Assembly: GCA_910577395.1 (NCBI GenBank)
Contig: CAJTLG010000002.1
Span: 153,825 to 217,824 of the forward strand
From: an uncultured Vampirovibrio sp.
GTDB lineage: Bacteria > Cyanobacteriota > Vampirovibrionia > Gastranaerophilales > Gastranaerophilaceae
Direction: 5' to 3'
Length of the DNA stretch: 64,000 nucleotides
Below the pieces are notes generated by a model, which did not search any database, was not told the DNA's origin, and saw only the letters and a program-made list of their open reading frames with translations. Positions within the stretch are counted from its first letter, which is position 1. Each line of letters opens with the position of its first letter. The position numbers and the translations under genes are program-made. This document shows positions 8,338-17,267 of the stretch, piece after piece.

Positions 8338-8541
8338 ATGAGATTACAAGAAAGCATTATCGAAGCGGTTGGCCAAGTTTATAACTATCTTGCTGAAAAC
8401 GGTGAAGTAACTACTAAAAAACTTCAAAAAGACCTTGGTATGAGAGAAGATAGCATGAACCTAAGTTTCGGTTGGTTATCAAGAGAAGATAAAATCCAAA
8501 TTGAGAAAAAAGGTGCCTATACAAAAGTTAGTTTAATATAG
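8338..8541 (+). CDS. Small winged-helix domain protein
   Basis: A 67-residue protein made of one winged helix-turn-helix, resembling the wHTH_2 (PF10771) family found in anaerobes. Visible are the first helix (SIIEAVGQVYNYLAENGEV), the TTKKLQKDLGM turn, the recognition helix (EDSMNLSFGWLSRE) and the wing (KIQIEKKGAYTKVSLI). AAAAGGAGA lies 6 nt before the ATG. It may bind DNA or be an adaptor; there is no effector domain. It is a single-gene unit closed by the terminator at 8562. Confidence 0.8.
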   Translation: MRLQESIIEAVGQVYNYLAENGEVTTKKLQKDLGMREDSMNLSFGWLSREDKIQIEKKGAYTKVSLI

Positions 8542-8561
8542 TTAAATTAATTCAAATTTAT

Positions 8562-8615
8562 AAAAGTCGCTCTTAACAATATTATTTGCAAATATTGACA
8601 AGGGCGACTTTTTTT
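8562..8615 (+). terminator. Rho-independent terminator
   Basis: AAAAGTCGCTCTT (8562-8574) pairs with AAGGGCGACTTTT (8600-8612) through a long A/T-rich interior and is followed by a T run. It ends the winged-helix gene before the rpmF operon. Confidence 0.8.
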
Positions 8616-8687
8616 ATGACAATATTATTTATGTTTATGTTAAAATCATCATAACGATTGACTATTAAATAAAAGGAATACGAAAAA

Positions 8688-9053
8688 ATGGCAGTACCAA
8701 AGAAAAGAACAGGTAAATCAGCACAAGCTAAAAGAAGAGCTAACTGGAAAGCAACAGTGCCTGCAACTACAACATGTAAAAATTGCGGAAGCGTTGTTTT
8801 AACACATACAGTTTGCCCTGAATGCGGAACATACAAAAACAAAATTGTAAGCATTAAAGGGCAAAACATAGCAGAACAAGAAACAAAAGAAGAAGTTAAA
8901 GAAACTAAAAAAACTGCAAAAAAAGTAAAAGAAACAGAAACAAAGGTTGAAGAAACAAAAGAAGAGACAGCCGAAGTTTCTGAAGAAAAGCCAAAAAGAG
9001 TAAGAAAAACCAAAAAAGCTGATACGGAAAATACCGAAAGCGAAGAAAAATAG
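8688..9053 (+). CDS. rpmF: 50S ribosomal protein L32 with long charged C-terminal extension
   Basis: Residues 1-58 are a normal L32: MAVPKKRTGKSAQAKRRAN, then a zinc site of Cys30, Cys33, Cys43 and Cys46. L32 usually ends near residue 57-65, but here about 60 more residues follow, almost entirely Lys, Glu, Thr and Val (KEEVKETKKTAKKVKE and similar), a low-complexity tail like those of histone-like proteins. AAAAGGAA lies upstream of the ATG. The gene opens the rpmF-plsX-fabHDG order conserved in many bacteria, which ties ribosome and membrane-lipid synthesis. Confidence 0.93.
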   Translation: MAVPKKRTGKSAQAKRRANWKATVPATTTCKNCGSVVLTHTVCPECGTYKNKIVSIKGQNIAEQETKEEVKETKKTAKKVKETETKVEETKEETAEVSEEKPKRVRKTKKADTENTESEEK

Positions 9054-9141
9054 AAGTAACGGCAGGCAGCCACATGCCTGCCAACTTACATACCAAATAA
9101 AAAAATTAAGGGTAGGACTTGTTTTTGAGGAAGTTAGTATT

Positions 9142-10191
9142 ATGACAAGAATAGCAATAGATGCTATGGGCGGAGACCATGCGCCAAGAGAGATTGTTAA
9201 AGGTGCTGTTTGGGCAGCGCTTGATTATGGTGTTCCGATAGAACTTGTCGGCAAAGAAGATGAAATTAAAGCCGAGCTTGAAAATATTCAAAAAACCGGT
9301 ATAAAGTCTATGCGCGGCGGTTATTTTCATCACAATATTAAGGTTGACCTTTCAAAACTTGATATAAAAATTACCCATGCTGATGAAGTAATTGAAATGG
9401 GCGAAGCTGTCGGTCAAGCAATAAGGAAAAAGAAAAAATCTTCGATAGTCTTAACTGTTGATGCGGTAGCTCAGGGAAGTTCCGATGCTATTGTAGCAGC
9501 AGGCTCTACAGGTGCTGCTATGGCCTCAAGTTTATTTGGGCTTGGCAGATTAAACGGTATCGAAAGACCGGCAATATGCGTAACATTGCCCGGCATGAAA
9601 CATCCGTTTGTTTTACTGGACGCCGGCGCAAACAGCAGCTGTACACCTGAAATGTTATGCCAATTTGCAATTATGGGCTCAACCTTTGTAAAAAATGTAT
9701 ACGGAAGGGAAAACCCCACAGTCGGCGTCTTAAATATAGGTGAAGAGGCAGGCAAAGGTAACGAGCTTGTCCAAACCACATATAAAATGCTCCAGGAAAA
9801 TGAACAAGGCATTAACTTTATAGGAAATGTTGAAGGAAAAGAAATTTTCCATGGCAACTGCGATGTTATAGTTTGTGACGGCTTTGTCGGCAATGTTGCC
9901 TTAAAAATAATAGAAGGCTCTTCTTATATGTTATTCAAAATGATTAAAGAAGAATTCAATTCTAATATTATTTCAAAAATTATCGGTCTTTTAGCTAAAC
10001 CATTCATGAAAAGAATATACAAGAGAATTAACTATGAAGAATTTGGCGGAGCACTGCTTTTAGGTGTTAAAGGTATAACCGTTATAGCGCACGGCAGAAG
10101 TACGGCATATGCCATTAAAAATGCCGTACGTGTAGCCAAAGAGGCCGTTGAAACCGGCGTAAACAAAAAAATAGCAGAATTTTTTCAATAA
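9142..10191 (+). CDS. plsX: Phosphate acyltransferase PlsX
   Basis: A 349-residue peripheral membrane enzyme that makes acyl-phosphate from acyl-ACP for PlsY in phospholipid synthesis. Family motifs are IAIDAMGGDHAPREIVKGA at the start, VDAVAQGSSDAIVAAGSTGAAM, LLDAGANSSCTPEMLCQFA, VGVLNIGEEAGKGNELVQ, NVEGKEIFHGNCDVIVCDGFVGNVALK, and LLGVKGITVIAHGRS. Full length. GAGGAAG precedes the start. It lies 88 nt after rpmF and 29 nt before fabH. Confidence 0.97.
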   Translation: MTRIAIDAMGGDHAPREIVKGAVWAALDYGVPIELVGKEDEIKAELENIQKTGIKSMRGGYFHHNIKVDLSKLDIKITHADEVIEMGEAVGQAIRKKKKSSIVLTVDAVAQGSSDAIVAAGSTGAAMASSLFGLGRLNGIERPAICVTLPGMKHPFVLLDAGANSSCTPEMLCQFAIMGSTFVKNVYGRENPTVGVLNIGEEAGKGNELVQTTYKMLQENEQGINFIGNVEGKEIFHGNCDVIVCDGFVGNVALKIIEGSSYMLFKMIKEEFNSNIISKIIGLLAKPFMKRIYKRINYEEFGGALLLGVKGITVIAHGRSTAYAIKNAVRVAKEAVETGVNKKIAEFFQ

Positions 10192-10220
10192 ACAATTATA
10201 CTTTTAAGGATTATAATAAT

Positions 10221-11231
10221 ATGAATTTTAAACCCGTACAAATACTTTCAATAGGTATGTCAATACCGGAAACAGTTATCACCAACGATAATTTAACAAA
10301 AATTTTAGATACGTCGGATGAATGGATTTCAACAAGGACGGGAATAAAACAAAGACACATAGCTAACGGTGATGAAAACTCCACCCTGTTTGGCATAAAT
10401 GCCGCTAAAGATGCTCTTGATAAAGCAGGAATATCCGGCGAAGAGATTGATGCCATTGTTGTTGCAACTTCAAACCCATACAATATCTATCCTTCAACAG
10501 GATGCGCCATTCAGGAGGCCATAGGTGCAAAAAATGCCATTGCTTTTGATATAACCGTTGCTTGCACAGGCATGATTTATGCACTTGAAATTGGCCGCTC
10601 TTTTATATCAACAGGTAAATATAAAAACGTTTTGCTTGTTGCAACCGATACCAACTCTAAATTTTTAGACTGGACAGACAGAGGCAGCTGTGTATTATTC
10701 GGAGATGGCGCAAGCTCTATTTTGATTACAGAGGCAAAAGACGGCAATGATGATATCATAGCCCTGAATGTCAATGCTGATGGTACCATGGGTAAACACA
10801 TAACAATGAACCTTATTGGTGATAATTGCCCGCTTGTAGAGCCTGCAAAAGAAGGTTGCAAAAAAATCACCATGAACGGCAAAGAAGTTTACAAATTTGT
10901 AATGCATACAATGCCCGAATCTATTATGCAGTGCCTGGCAGATGCAAATATGGAACCAAAAGACATTGATTATCTTGTGCCTCATCAGGCAAATCTCAGA
11001 ATTATTGAAGGCCTTCAAAACCGTCTTGAATTTAGCGATGACAAAGTTATTGTAAATATTGATAAATACGGCAATACATCTGCTGCCTCTGTTCCTATTG
11101 CCCTATACGAAGGTATTGAAACAGGTAAAATCAAAACACCATCATACGCTATCCTATGTGCGTTTGGTGCAGGTATGGCCTGGGGGTCAGCCGTTGTAAG
11201 GCTTAGAGAAAATTTGAACAAAAAATCTTAA
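10221..11231 (+). CDS. fabH: Beta-ketoacyl-ACP synthase III
   Basis: A 336-residue condensing enzyme that starts fatty-acid synthesis by joining acetyl-CoA and malonyl-ACP. It shows TSDEWISTRTGIKQRHIA near the N-terminus, the catalytic Cys in ITVACTGMIYALEIG, the His in YLVPHQANLRII, the Asn in YGNTSAASVPIAL and the ending GAGMAWGSAVVRL. Note TVACTG where many FabH have SAACSG. It is 29 nt after plsX and 29 nt before fabD. Confidence 0.97.
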   Translation: MNFKPVQILSIGMSIPETVITNDNLTKILDTSDEWISTRTGIKQRHIANGDENSTLFGINAAKDALDKAGISGEEIDAIVVATSNPYNIYPSTGCAIQEAIGAKNAIAFDITVACTGMIYALEIGRSFISTGKYKNVLLVATDTNSKFLDWTDRGSCVLFGDGASSILITEAKDGNDDIIALNVNADGTMGKHITMNLIGDNCPLVEPAKEGCKKITMNGKEVYKFVMHTMPESIMQCLADANMEPKDIDYLVPHQANLRIIEGLQNRLEFSDDKVIVNIDKYGNTSAASVPIALYEGIETGKIKTPSYAILCAFGAGMAWGSAVVRLRENLNKKS

Positions 11232-11260
11232 AAATTATAAAGAAATCAGGAGATAGAAAT

Positions 11261-12220
11261 TTGAGAAAAATTGCTTTTATATTCCCGGGACAAGGTGCGC
11301 AAAGTACCGGCATGGGGTTAAGTTTGTTTGAAAATTTTGAAAGTGCAAAAGCGGTATTTAATAAAGCTGACAGTGTTCTAAAGAAAAGTGTTTCCAAGCT
11401 ATGTTTTGAAGGCCCTGATGAAGCCCTAAAGCAAACGGTGAACACTCAAAGCTGCCTGCTTACTGTATCAATAGCAGCACTTGAGGCTCTAAAAGAAATT
11501 TCAAAAGGTGAAATTAAAGCGGATTATGCCCTGGGGCATTCGCTTGGTGAATATTCCGCAATGTATGCTGCAGGTGTTATGGATTTAGATAATATCCTTC
11601 TTGCTATCCAAAAAAGAGCAGATTTAATGCAGGAAGCATGTGAGAATTCTAAACCCGGCGCTATGAGTGCAATTTTAGGCTTAGATGAAACAAAAATTAA
11701 AGAATGTCTTGCTGCTGCAAGCTCAAAAGGGTTGGTTAGCATTGCAAATTACAATGAGCCAAACCAAATTGTTATAACAGGTGAAGCTGATGCCGTAAAT
11801 TATGCTAATGAATTATTAAAAGAGGCAGGCGCAAAAAGGGTTGTACCGCTTGCTGTTTCAGGCGGCTTTCATTCTAAATTAATGCAAAGTGCAAGTGATA
11901 AATTTAAAGATTTTGTAACTGCACTTCAAATTAATGATGCAAAAATTCCTGTAATTACAAACGTGGATGCCAAATTAACAACAAAGGCTGAAGATTTTAA
12001 AACCAAAATGCCGGAGCAGATAAGCTCATCAGTTTATTGGACCCAATCAATCAAGTCGTTGTTGGAGCTTGGTGTGGATACATTTATAGAACTTGGTAAC
12101 GGAAAAGTTTTAAGCGGATTAAACAGAAAAATTTGTCCGCCCGAGGTTAAAACATATAATGTATTTGATAAAGAGTCTTTGGAGGCTACGATTGAAGCAC
12201 TAAATGCAATTAACGTATAA
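11261..12220 (+). CDS. fabD: Malonyl-CoA:ACP transacylase
   Basis: A 319-residue acyltransferase that loads malonate onto ACP. Motifs are FIFPGQGAQSTGMG, the nucleophile Ser in LGHSLGEYSA, QKRADLMQEACE with the conserved Arg, VSGGFHSKLM with the catalytic His, and QISSSVYWTQSI. The start is a TTG at 11261 with CAGGAGA upstream; no better ATG is in frame nearby. Full length. Confidence 0.96.
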   Translation: MRKIAFIFPGQGAQSTGMGLSLFENFESAKAVFNKADSVLKKSVSKLCFEGPDEALKQTVNTQSCLLTVSIAALEALKEISKGEIKADYALGHSLGEYSAMYAAGVMDLDNILLAIQKRADLMQEACENSKPGAMSAILGLDETKIKECLAAASSKGLVSIANYNEPNQIVITGEADAVNYANELLKEAGAKRVVPLAVSGGFHSKLMQSASDKFKDFVTALQINDAKIPVITNVDAKLTTKAEDFKTKMPEQISSSVYWTQSIKSLLELGVDTFIELGNGKVLSGLNRKICPPEVKTYNVFDKESLEATIEALNAINV

Positions 12221-12235
12221 AAGGAGAATTATAAA

Positions 12236-12964
12236 ATGACAGATAAAAAAGTGGCCCTTGTAACAGGCGGCTCAAGAGGAATAGGTAAAGCTTGCGCGTT
12301 AGAACTTGCACGCGCAGGATACGATGTTATTATAAATTACGCAGGAAATGAAGAGGCTGCAAACAAAACAGTAAAGGAAATCAAGGCTCTTGGGCAAAAC
12401 GCTGCAGCTAAAAAATTTGATGTATCAAATAAAGAAACTGCCGAAACCGCAATAAATGAAATTCTTGCGGAATTTGGCAGAATTGACGTTCTTGTAAATA
12501 ATGCCGGTATAACACGTGACAATCTTTTTATGCGAATGAAAGATGAAGAATGGTTAAGTGTAATCAATACAAATCTTAATTCCGCATACTTTGTAACACA
12601 GCCTGTTTCAAAGATTATGATAAAACAAAGAAGCGGCTCTATCGTAAATATGGCATCGGTTTCAGGGATATACGGAAATGCAGGCCAGGCAAACTATTCT
12701 GCGGCAAAAGCCGGCATGGTAGGTTTCACTAAAGCTCTAGCGAAAGAATTAGCCTCAAGAAACATAAGGGTTAATGCTGTGGCACCCGGCTTTATCCAAA
12801 CTGATATGACCAAAGATTTACCTGTAGACAAAATTGTAGAAAGAATACCTCTAAAAACTTTAGGGCAACCCGAAGATATTGCAAAAACGGTAAAATTCCT
12901 TGCTGTTGATGCTAATTATATTACAGGCCAGGTGATTGGTGTAGATGGTGGCCTTGTTATATAA
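12236..12964 (+). CDS. fabG: 3-oxoacyl-ACP reductase
   Basis: A 242-residue short-chain dehydrogenase that reduces 3-oxoacyl-ACP with NADPH. It has the TGGSRGIGKA cofactor loop, VLVNNAGITRDNLFMRM, the catalytic Ser in MASVSGIYGN, the YSAAKAG Tyr/Lys pair, and VAPGFIQTDMT, then YITGQVIGVDGGLVI at the end, all typical of FabG. AAAAGGAGA precedes the ATG. The usual next genes acpP and fabF are not here; an ankyrin protein gene overlaps its 3' end instead. Confidence 0.97.
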   Translation: MTDKKVALVTGGSRGIGKACALELARAGYDVIINYAGNEEAANKTVKEIKALGQNAAAKKFDVSNKETAETAINEILAEFGRIDVLVNNAGITRDNLFMRMKDEEWLSVINTNLNSAYFVTQPVSKIMIKQRSGSIVNMASVSGIYGNAGQANYSAAKAGMVGFTKALAKELASRNIRVNAVAPGFIQTDMTKDLPVDKIVERIPLKTLGQPEDIAKTVKFLAVDANYITGQVIGVDGGLVI

Positions 12965-13652
12965 AAAAAATGCAAAAATATTTAATACAGCCCTTGCAGC
13001 AATTTTGTTTGCGGGCTGTATTTTTAATACCCAAAATGCAGCTGCAGATTATTATTTTAATAATTTTTCAGCATCAGATTATACAACCCCCTTTGTCTCA
13101 CCATTCACATCAGATTTTGGCGGCAATATTCCGTTAAGAAAAAAGGAATTAACCCCTGAACAAAAAGAAAAGATAAGACTTGCCAAAGAAAAAATGGCAA
13201 AAAAGAAACTGGAATTTTCCGATAAAGAATTTATAAAACAAATTAAAAAGAATAAAAAAGAAAATGTGGCACTTATGCTTGAAGCAGGCATGAGCCCAAA
13301 CACTGATTATTTTGGCGAATACGCATTATTCTATGCCGTTAAATACAATAAAACAGATATAGCACTGCTTTTACTTGAAAACAATGCAAACCCAAACACC
13401 GGATTTGATTCTACGCTTTTTTGGGCAGTAAAAAATAATAATGCAACACTTGCGCAAACCCTAATAGAAAAAGGCGCAAAAGTTGATTATACAGAACTTG
13501 TGTCTTCTAAAACCATTCTTTATATGGCATTAAAACAAAACCACCTAAACATTGCGCGCATGTTGATAGAAAATGGCACAAAAATAGACAAATATTCAGC
13601 CCAAATAATAGATAAAAGAAATCTGTACAATACTCTTGGCGTGGAAAGATAA
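12945..13652 (+). CDS. Exported ankyrin-repeat protein
   Basis: A 235-residue protein with a signal peptide or lipoprotein-like leader (about residues 8-30, LAAILFAGC; the Cys could be a lipobox Cys). A charged linker follows (residues 55-90, rich in Lys and Glu), then about four ankyrin repeats: NKKENVALMLEAGMSPN, YALFYAVKYNKTDIALLLLE, TLFWAVKNNNATLAQTLIEKGA and TILYMALKQNHLNIARMLIENGT. It probably binds protein partners in the periplasm. The ATG overlaps the fabG end by 20 nt, so it is likely co-transcribed with the lipid operon. No catalytic domain is seen. Confidence 0.8.
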   Translation: MVALLYKKNAKIFNTALAAILFAGCIFNTQNAAADYYFNNFSASDYTTPFVSPFTSDFGGNIPLRKKELTPEQKEKIRLAKEKMAKKKLEFSDKEFIKQIKKNKKENVALMLEAGMSPNTDYFGEYALFYAVKYNKTDIALLLLENNANPNTGFDSTLFWAVKNNNATLAQTLIEKGAKVDYTELVSSKTILYMALKQNHLNIARMLIENGTKIDKYSAQIIDKRNLYNTLGVER

Positions 13653-13673
13653 ACTACTCCAAGTTTCAAGCTT

Positions 13674-14738
13674 TTAGAATTGTTTTAAAAATCTTTCATC
13701 ATTATTAAAGAATAATCTTATATCATCAATTGCATATTTAAGCATAGTAAGCCTTTCAACCCCCATACCAAATGCAAACCCTGAATATACATTTGGGTCA
13801 ATCCCTACGCCCTTTAACACATTTGGGTCCACCATGCCGGAACCAAGTATTTCAAGCCACCCGGTACCGGAGCATGTCGGGCATCCTTTTCCGCCGCACA
13901 TGATACACTGTACATCAACTTCCGCAGAAGGCTCCGTAAACGGAAAAAAGCTGTTTCTAAACCTTGTTGGGCGGCTAGAGCCAAAATATAATCTTATAAA
14001 TTCATTTAGCGTGCCTTTTAGGTCGGTAAATCTTATATTTTTATCTACACAAAGCCCTTCAATCTGGTGGAAAAGATTATTTTTCCTTGCACTTACACTT
14101 TCATTCCTATAAACTCTCCCCGGAGAAATTATCCTGATTGGAGGTTTGGAATTTTCCATTTGTCTTACCTGTGAATTTGATGTCTGGCTCCTTAGAACCA
14201 CATGTTTTGCATTAAGGGCATAATATGTATCTTGCACATCACGTGCAGGGTGTTCTTTTGGGGTATTTAGCAGGTCAAAATTATACTTTTCAACTTCAAC
14301 TTCAGGCGAATATTTATTTTCAATAAGTGAAAACCCAAGATGTTCAAATATTTCAACAATTTCGTTGATAGTTGCAGTCAATGTGTGTACTCTGCCTTTT
14401 TTAATATATGTTCCGTCAAGTGTCGGGTCAATTTTTTCTAAGACAAGCTTTTGATTTAATTCTTCAAAATAAAAAACATCATTTTTTTCTTTAATTAAAC
14501 ATTCAATTTCTTTTGAAACTTCATTTGTAAGTGCGCCAATTTTAGGTCTCATGGCGGGGTCGATATCTTTTAAGCCTTTTTTTAAATTATTAAGTTCTGA
14601 AGAGCGTGACAAATATTTATTTTTAACCTCATCAAGCTCTTTTAAGGTTTTTGCATTATTAATCTCGGCTGCCGCATTATTTTTAATTTCTAAAATCTTA
14701 CTTTCCATAAAACCCGTTTCAAAACTTTCTTGTGACAT
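13674..14738 (-). CDS. pheS: Phenylalanine-tRNA ligase alpha subunit
   Basis: A 354-residue class II synthetase subunit. It has the N-terminal coiled coil (LDEVKNKYLSRSSELNNLKKGLKDI), motif 2 ISPGRVYRNES, the substrate loop NLFHQIEGLCVDKNI, PFTEPSAEVDVQC, a Cys-rich CIMCGGKGCPTCSGTGW stretch, and motif 3 GFAFGMGVERLTMLKYAIDDIR. Full length. The beta-subunit gene pheT is not adjacent. The 5' region has no clear ribosome-binding site. Confidence 0.96.
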   Translation of the reverse strand: MSQESFETGFMESKILEIKNNAAAEINNAKTLKELDEVKNKYLSRSSELNNLKKGLKDIDPAMRPKIGALTNEVSKEIECLIKEKNDVFYFEELNQKLVLEKIDPTLDGTYIKKGRVHTLTATINEIVEIFEHLGFSLIENKYSPEVEVEKYNFDLLNTPKEHPARDVQDTYYALNAKHVVLRSQTSNSQVRQMENSKPPIRIISPGRVYRNESVSARKNNLFHQIEGLCVDKNIRFTDLKGTLNEFIRLYFGSSRPTRFRNSFFPFTEPSAEVDVQCIMCGGKGCPTCSGTGWLEILGSGMVDPNVLKGVGIDPNVYSGFAFGMGVERLTMLKYAIDDIRLFFNNDERFLKQF

Positions 14739-14789
14739 TTTTAATACCAGTTAATAATACCTAAAAAAAACACCAACATCAAGATTTTT

Positions 14790-14807
14790 TGCTATAATTT
14801 TGTCATG
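14790..14807 (+). promoter_or_regulatory. Extended -10 promoter abutting the ATG (leaderless)
   Basis: TGCTATAAT at 14790-14798 is a perfect extended -10 element. Exactly six bases separate it from the ATG at 14805, which puts +1 on the A of the start codon. No Shine-Dalgarno sequence is present. Confidence 0.65.
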
Positions 14808-16376
14808 ATTATTTTGTTTTATATTTCAATGTTTTTATACATATCAACCATTTCCGTTATGTCCACCTATGTGGATTATGATTTTTGGGCAAGGCTTATA
14901 GTTGGTAAAACATTTTTTCAAACAGGCACACTGTTGAATTTTGATTTTCAATCCTTTGGCCCAACCCGTCAGTGGTTTGACCATGAATGGGGCTCTAGCC
15001 TGATATTTTACGGCATTCTGGATAATTTCGGCGAAACCGGACTTATTATATTTAAAATAATAATGAATTTCCTCATTATTTTTATGGTAACAAAGATTAT
15101 ACTTTTAAGGCGCAAACATTTATATAAAGATATAAAAATTAATCCTATTAAGGAGGCCCCTCTTAATATCCTGTTTTTTATACTTTTGACCCAATCCATG
15201 CTCAACATCATTAATACAACGGTAAGGTGCCAGGTATTCACATTCTTTTTCTTCCTTGTATGGTTTTATACGCTTGAAAAATCAAGACTTGAAAATAGCC
15301 GTAAAATCCTCTGGATTTTACCTGTTACAATGATTTTATGGTCAAATATTCACGGCGGGTGTTTTACTGGTCTTGGGCTTTTAGGGCTTTATATTGTCGG
15401 TGAATTTTTAAACAAAAAACCTGTAAAACACTATGTAATCGCCTTTATAACATCCTTTTTTGCCTTGTTTATAAACCCATATGGAATTAAATATGTATAC
15501 TTCTTATTTCATGCAATAACAATGAAACGACCATCAATAACAGAATGGCAGCCGCTATGGGGAAAACTTCATTTCTTCAAATTTTTCAAGTTCAAAATCT
15601 GGAGCACTTGTACTGCACTAATTTCAGCCATTATATTAATAAAAAAATATAACAGGATACAAAAACCTTTAATATCTGAAAAATTTAAAAATCTCTACCA
15701 AAATCTTGATAAAACCAAGGCAATTGTTTTAATTGTAATGTTTCTTTTAAGTCTTAAAACAATTCGTCTGATACCATTTTTTACAATATCTGCTGCAATC
15801 TACCTGTATGACGATATTTATACTAAAATTTTCAACAAAAAAATGTCAAACGTTTTAAACAATATAAAAGAAATTTTCTTGGGAATTTTAATACTCATTT
15901 CTTTTGTTTATACAATGCACACAATAAAAATCAAAACAACGGTTAGACATCTTCCTTATCTTGAGGCGGAATTTTTAAAAATAAACAATCTAAAGGGCAA
16001 TCTCCTTGCCGATTTTCACCAAGGAAGTTTTCTTGCCTATAAATTATATCCGAATAATTTCATATTTATGGATGGAAGATACGAAGAAACGTATGACCCT
16101 AACCAGTTAAACAGACTTAAGGAAATCCACATAGGCCCGAACTGGCAGGATGAATTTGATAAACAACATATAGACTATATTATCCTTGATATGAAATCCG
16201 AAGGCATGCTATATCAAAGGCTTTTACATACAAAAGAATGGTACCCGGCTATTACGGGCAATAAATTTATACTGCTCATACGAAAGGATAAAAAAATTAT
16301 TAACCCCAAACTCCCTCCGGCCGATTTAGAATATTATGACAAGCATAAGTGGGAAACCAATATTAATTGGAGATAA
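14805..16376 (+). CDS. Multi-pass membrane protein, GT-C glycosyltransferase-like
   Basis: A 523-residue protein with about ten membrane segments and a soluble C-terminal domain (from about residue 385). After the first membrane helix comes STYVDYDFWARLIVGK and then WFDHEWGSSLIFYG; acidic residues in the first outer loop are typical of GT-C-fold lipid-linked sugar transferases (PMT, ArnT). The C-terminal part contains GNLLADFHQGSFLAYKL and FMDGRYEETYDPNQL, seen in uncharacterised membrane proteins of this type. It may transfer a sugar from a lipid carrier; this is inference. The next gene starts 4 nt downstream. Confidence 0.6.
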   Translation: MIILFYISMFLYISTISVMSTYVDYDFWARLIVGKTFFQTGTLLNFDFQSFGPTRQWFDHEWGSSLIFYGILDNFGETGLIIFKIIMNFLIIFMVTKIILLRRKHLYKDIKINPIKEAPLNILFFILLTQSMLNIINTTVRCQVFTFFFFLVWFYTLEKSRLENSRKILWILPVTMILWSNIHGGCFTGLGLLGLYIVGEFLNKKPVKHYVIAFITSFFALFINPYGIKYVYFLFHAITMKRPSITEWQPLWGKLHFFKFFKFKIWSTCTALISAIILIKKYNRIQKPLISEKFKNLYQNLDKTKAIVLIVMFLLSLKTIRLIPFFTISAAIYLYDDIYTKIFNKKMSNVLNNIKEIFLGILILISFVYTMHTIKIKTTVRHLPYLEAEFLKINNLKGNLLADFHQGSFLAYKLYPNNFIFMDGRYEETYDPNQLNRLKEIHIGPNWQDEFDKQHIDYIILDMKSEGMLYQRLLHTKEWYPAITGNKFILLIRKDKKIINPKLPPADLEYYDKHKWETNINWR

Positions 16377-16379
16377 TTT

Positions 16380-16859
16380 TTGAAAAATAAATTTCTGATA
16401 TCTTTTATATTGACCGCATTTTTTCTGGCGCACTTTTATTATAATGAATGCGATGCAAAAAATACCCTTCAAAAACCAACCCTTCAAGATAGGCAGAAAA
16501 ATTATATTGAAATAAAAGATACTCTGAAATTAAACACAAGGGAGCTTGCCGTATTTAATGAAATTAACACTAAAGAAACCTGGGCACTAAGGCCCCTTGC
16601 ACTGGAACTTGAAGCTAATTATTTAAGACTTGATGAATTAAATAAAACCAAATGCAGGTGGTATTCAAAATCCTGCAAAAAGGAATTAAAGGCAGATATC
16701 GCCTTTGTAGAGGCTGACATTAAAGAATTAAAAAGACAAATATGGCAAAAGAAAGAATATTATAAAATTTTATATCTGAATCAAACCTCAAGAAGGCAGG
16801 ATTTAAAATTAAGACAAATAATCCAAAATATTACCAAGGCAAAACCCCAATTGTGGTAA
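16380..16859 (+). CDS. Exported helical protein
   Basis: A 159-residue protein with a signal peptide (residues 1-27) and a mostly alpha-helical, charged mature part (LNTRELAVFNEINTKETW, LELEANYLRLDELNK, DIAFVEADIKELKRQIW). The start is a TTG at 16380 with GGAGAT upstream, 4 nt after the membrane protein stop, so the two are co-transcribed. Two Cys (about residues 92 and 99) could form a disulfide. I recognise no family. Confidence 0.65.
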   Translation: MKNKFLISFILTAFFLAHFYYNECDAKNTLQKPTLQDRQKNYIEIKDTLKLNTRELAVFNEINTKETWALRPLALELEANYLRLDELNKTKCRWYSKSCKKELKADIAFVEADIKELKRQIWQKKEYYKILYLNQTSRRQDLKLRQIIQNITKAKPQLW

Positions 16860-16860
16860 T

Positions 16861-16895
16861 AAAAAACCGGCCCTTCAATGGCCGGTTTTTAAAAG
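16861..16895. terminator. Bidirectional rho-independent terminator
   Basis: AAAAACCGGCC and GGCCGGTTTTT form an 11-bp stem with loop CTTCAAT and T runs on both strands. It sits between the convergent 16380 gene and rplT and can serve both. Confidence 0.85.
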
Positions 16896-16907
16896 ATTTA
16901 AACAAGC

Positions 16908-17252
16908 TTACTTAACTACAGTGTCAACAATAACTTTAAAAGCCTCGGGCTCATTTACCGCAAGCTCTGCAAGCATTTTTCTGTTAACTTGAATATCGGC
17001 TTTTTTAAGCAAATTCATAAATTTTGAATAGCTGATACCATATTCTCTTACAGCAGCATTAATTCTAACAATCCATAATGCTCTCATGTTTCTTTTTACA
17101 ACTCTTCTGTCACGGTAAGCATACTTTAGAGCCTTCATAACAGCTTGGTTTGCTACTTTAAATATTCTGCTTCTTGCACCGATAAAACCTTTTGCAAGCT
17201 TTAATATTTTTTTATGTCTTTTTCTTAAAACATTTCCGCGTTTAACTCTCAT
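16908..17252 (-). CDS. rplT: 50S ribosomal protein L20
   Basis: A 114-residue assembly protein of the large subunit that binds 23S rRNA. Family traits are RVKRGNVLRKRHKKILKLAKGF at the start, SRIFKVANQAVMKALKYAYRDRR and RNMRALWIVRINAAVREYGISYSKFM. Full length. It is 15 nt downstream of rpmI. In many bacteria L20 represses its own operon; no clear leader structure could be assigned here. Confidence 0.98.
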   Translation of the reverse strand: MRVKRGNVLRKRHKKILKLAKGFIGARSRIFKVANQAVMKALKYAYRDRRVVKRNMRALWIVRINAAVREYGISYSKFMNLLKKADIQVNRKMLAELAVNEPEAFKVIVDTVVK

Positions 17253-17267
17253 TTTTAATCACCTTCC

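Noticed and set aside
8582..9073. Minus-strand open frame antisense to rpmF
   Set aside because: Ser/Val/Phe-rich mirror of the Lys/Glu tail of L32; the rpmF frame has a zinc site and a ribosome-binding site.
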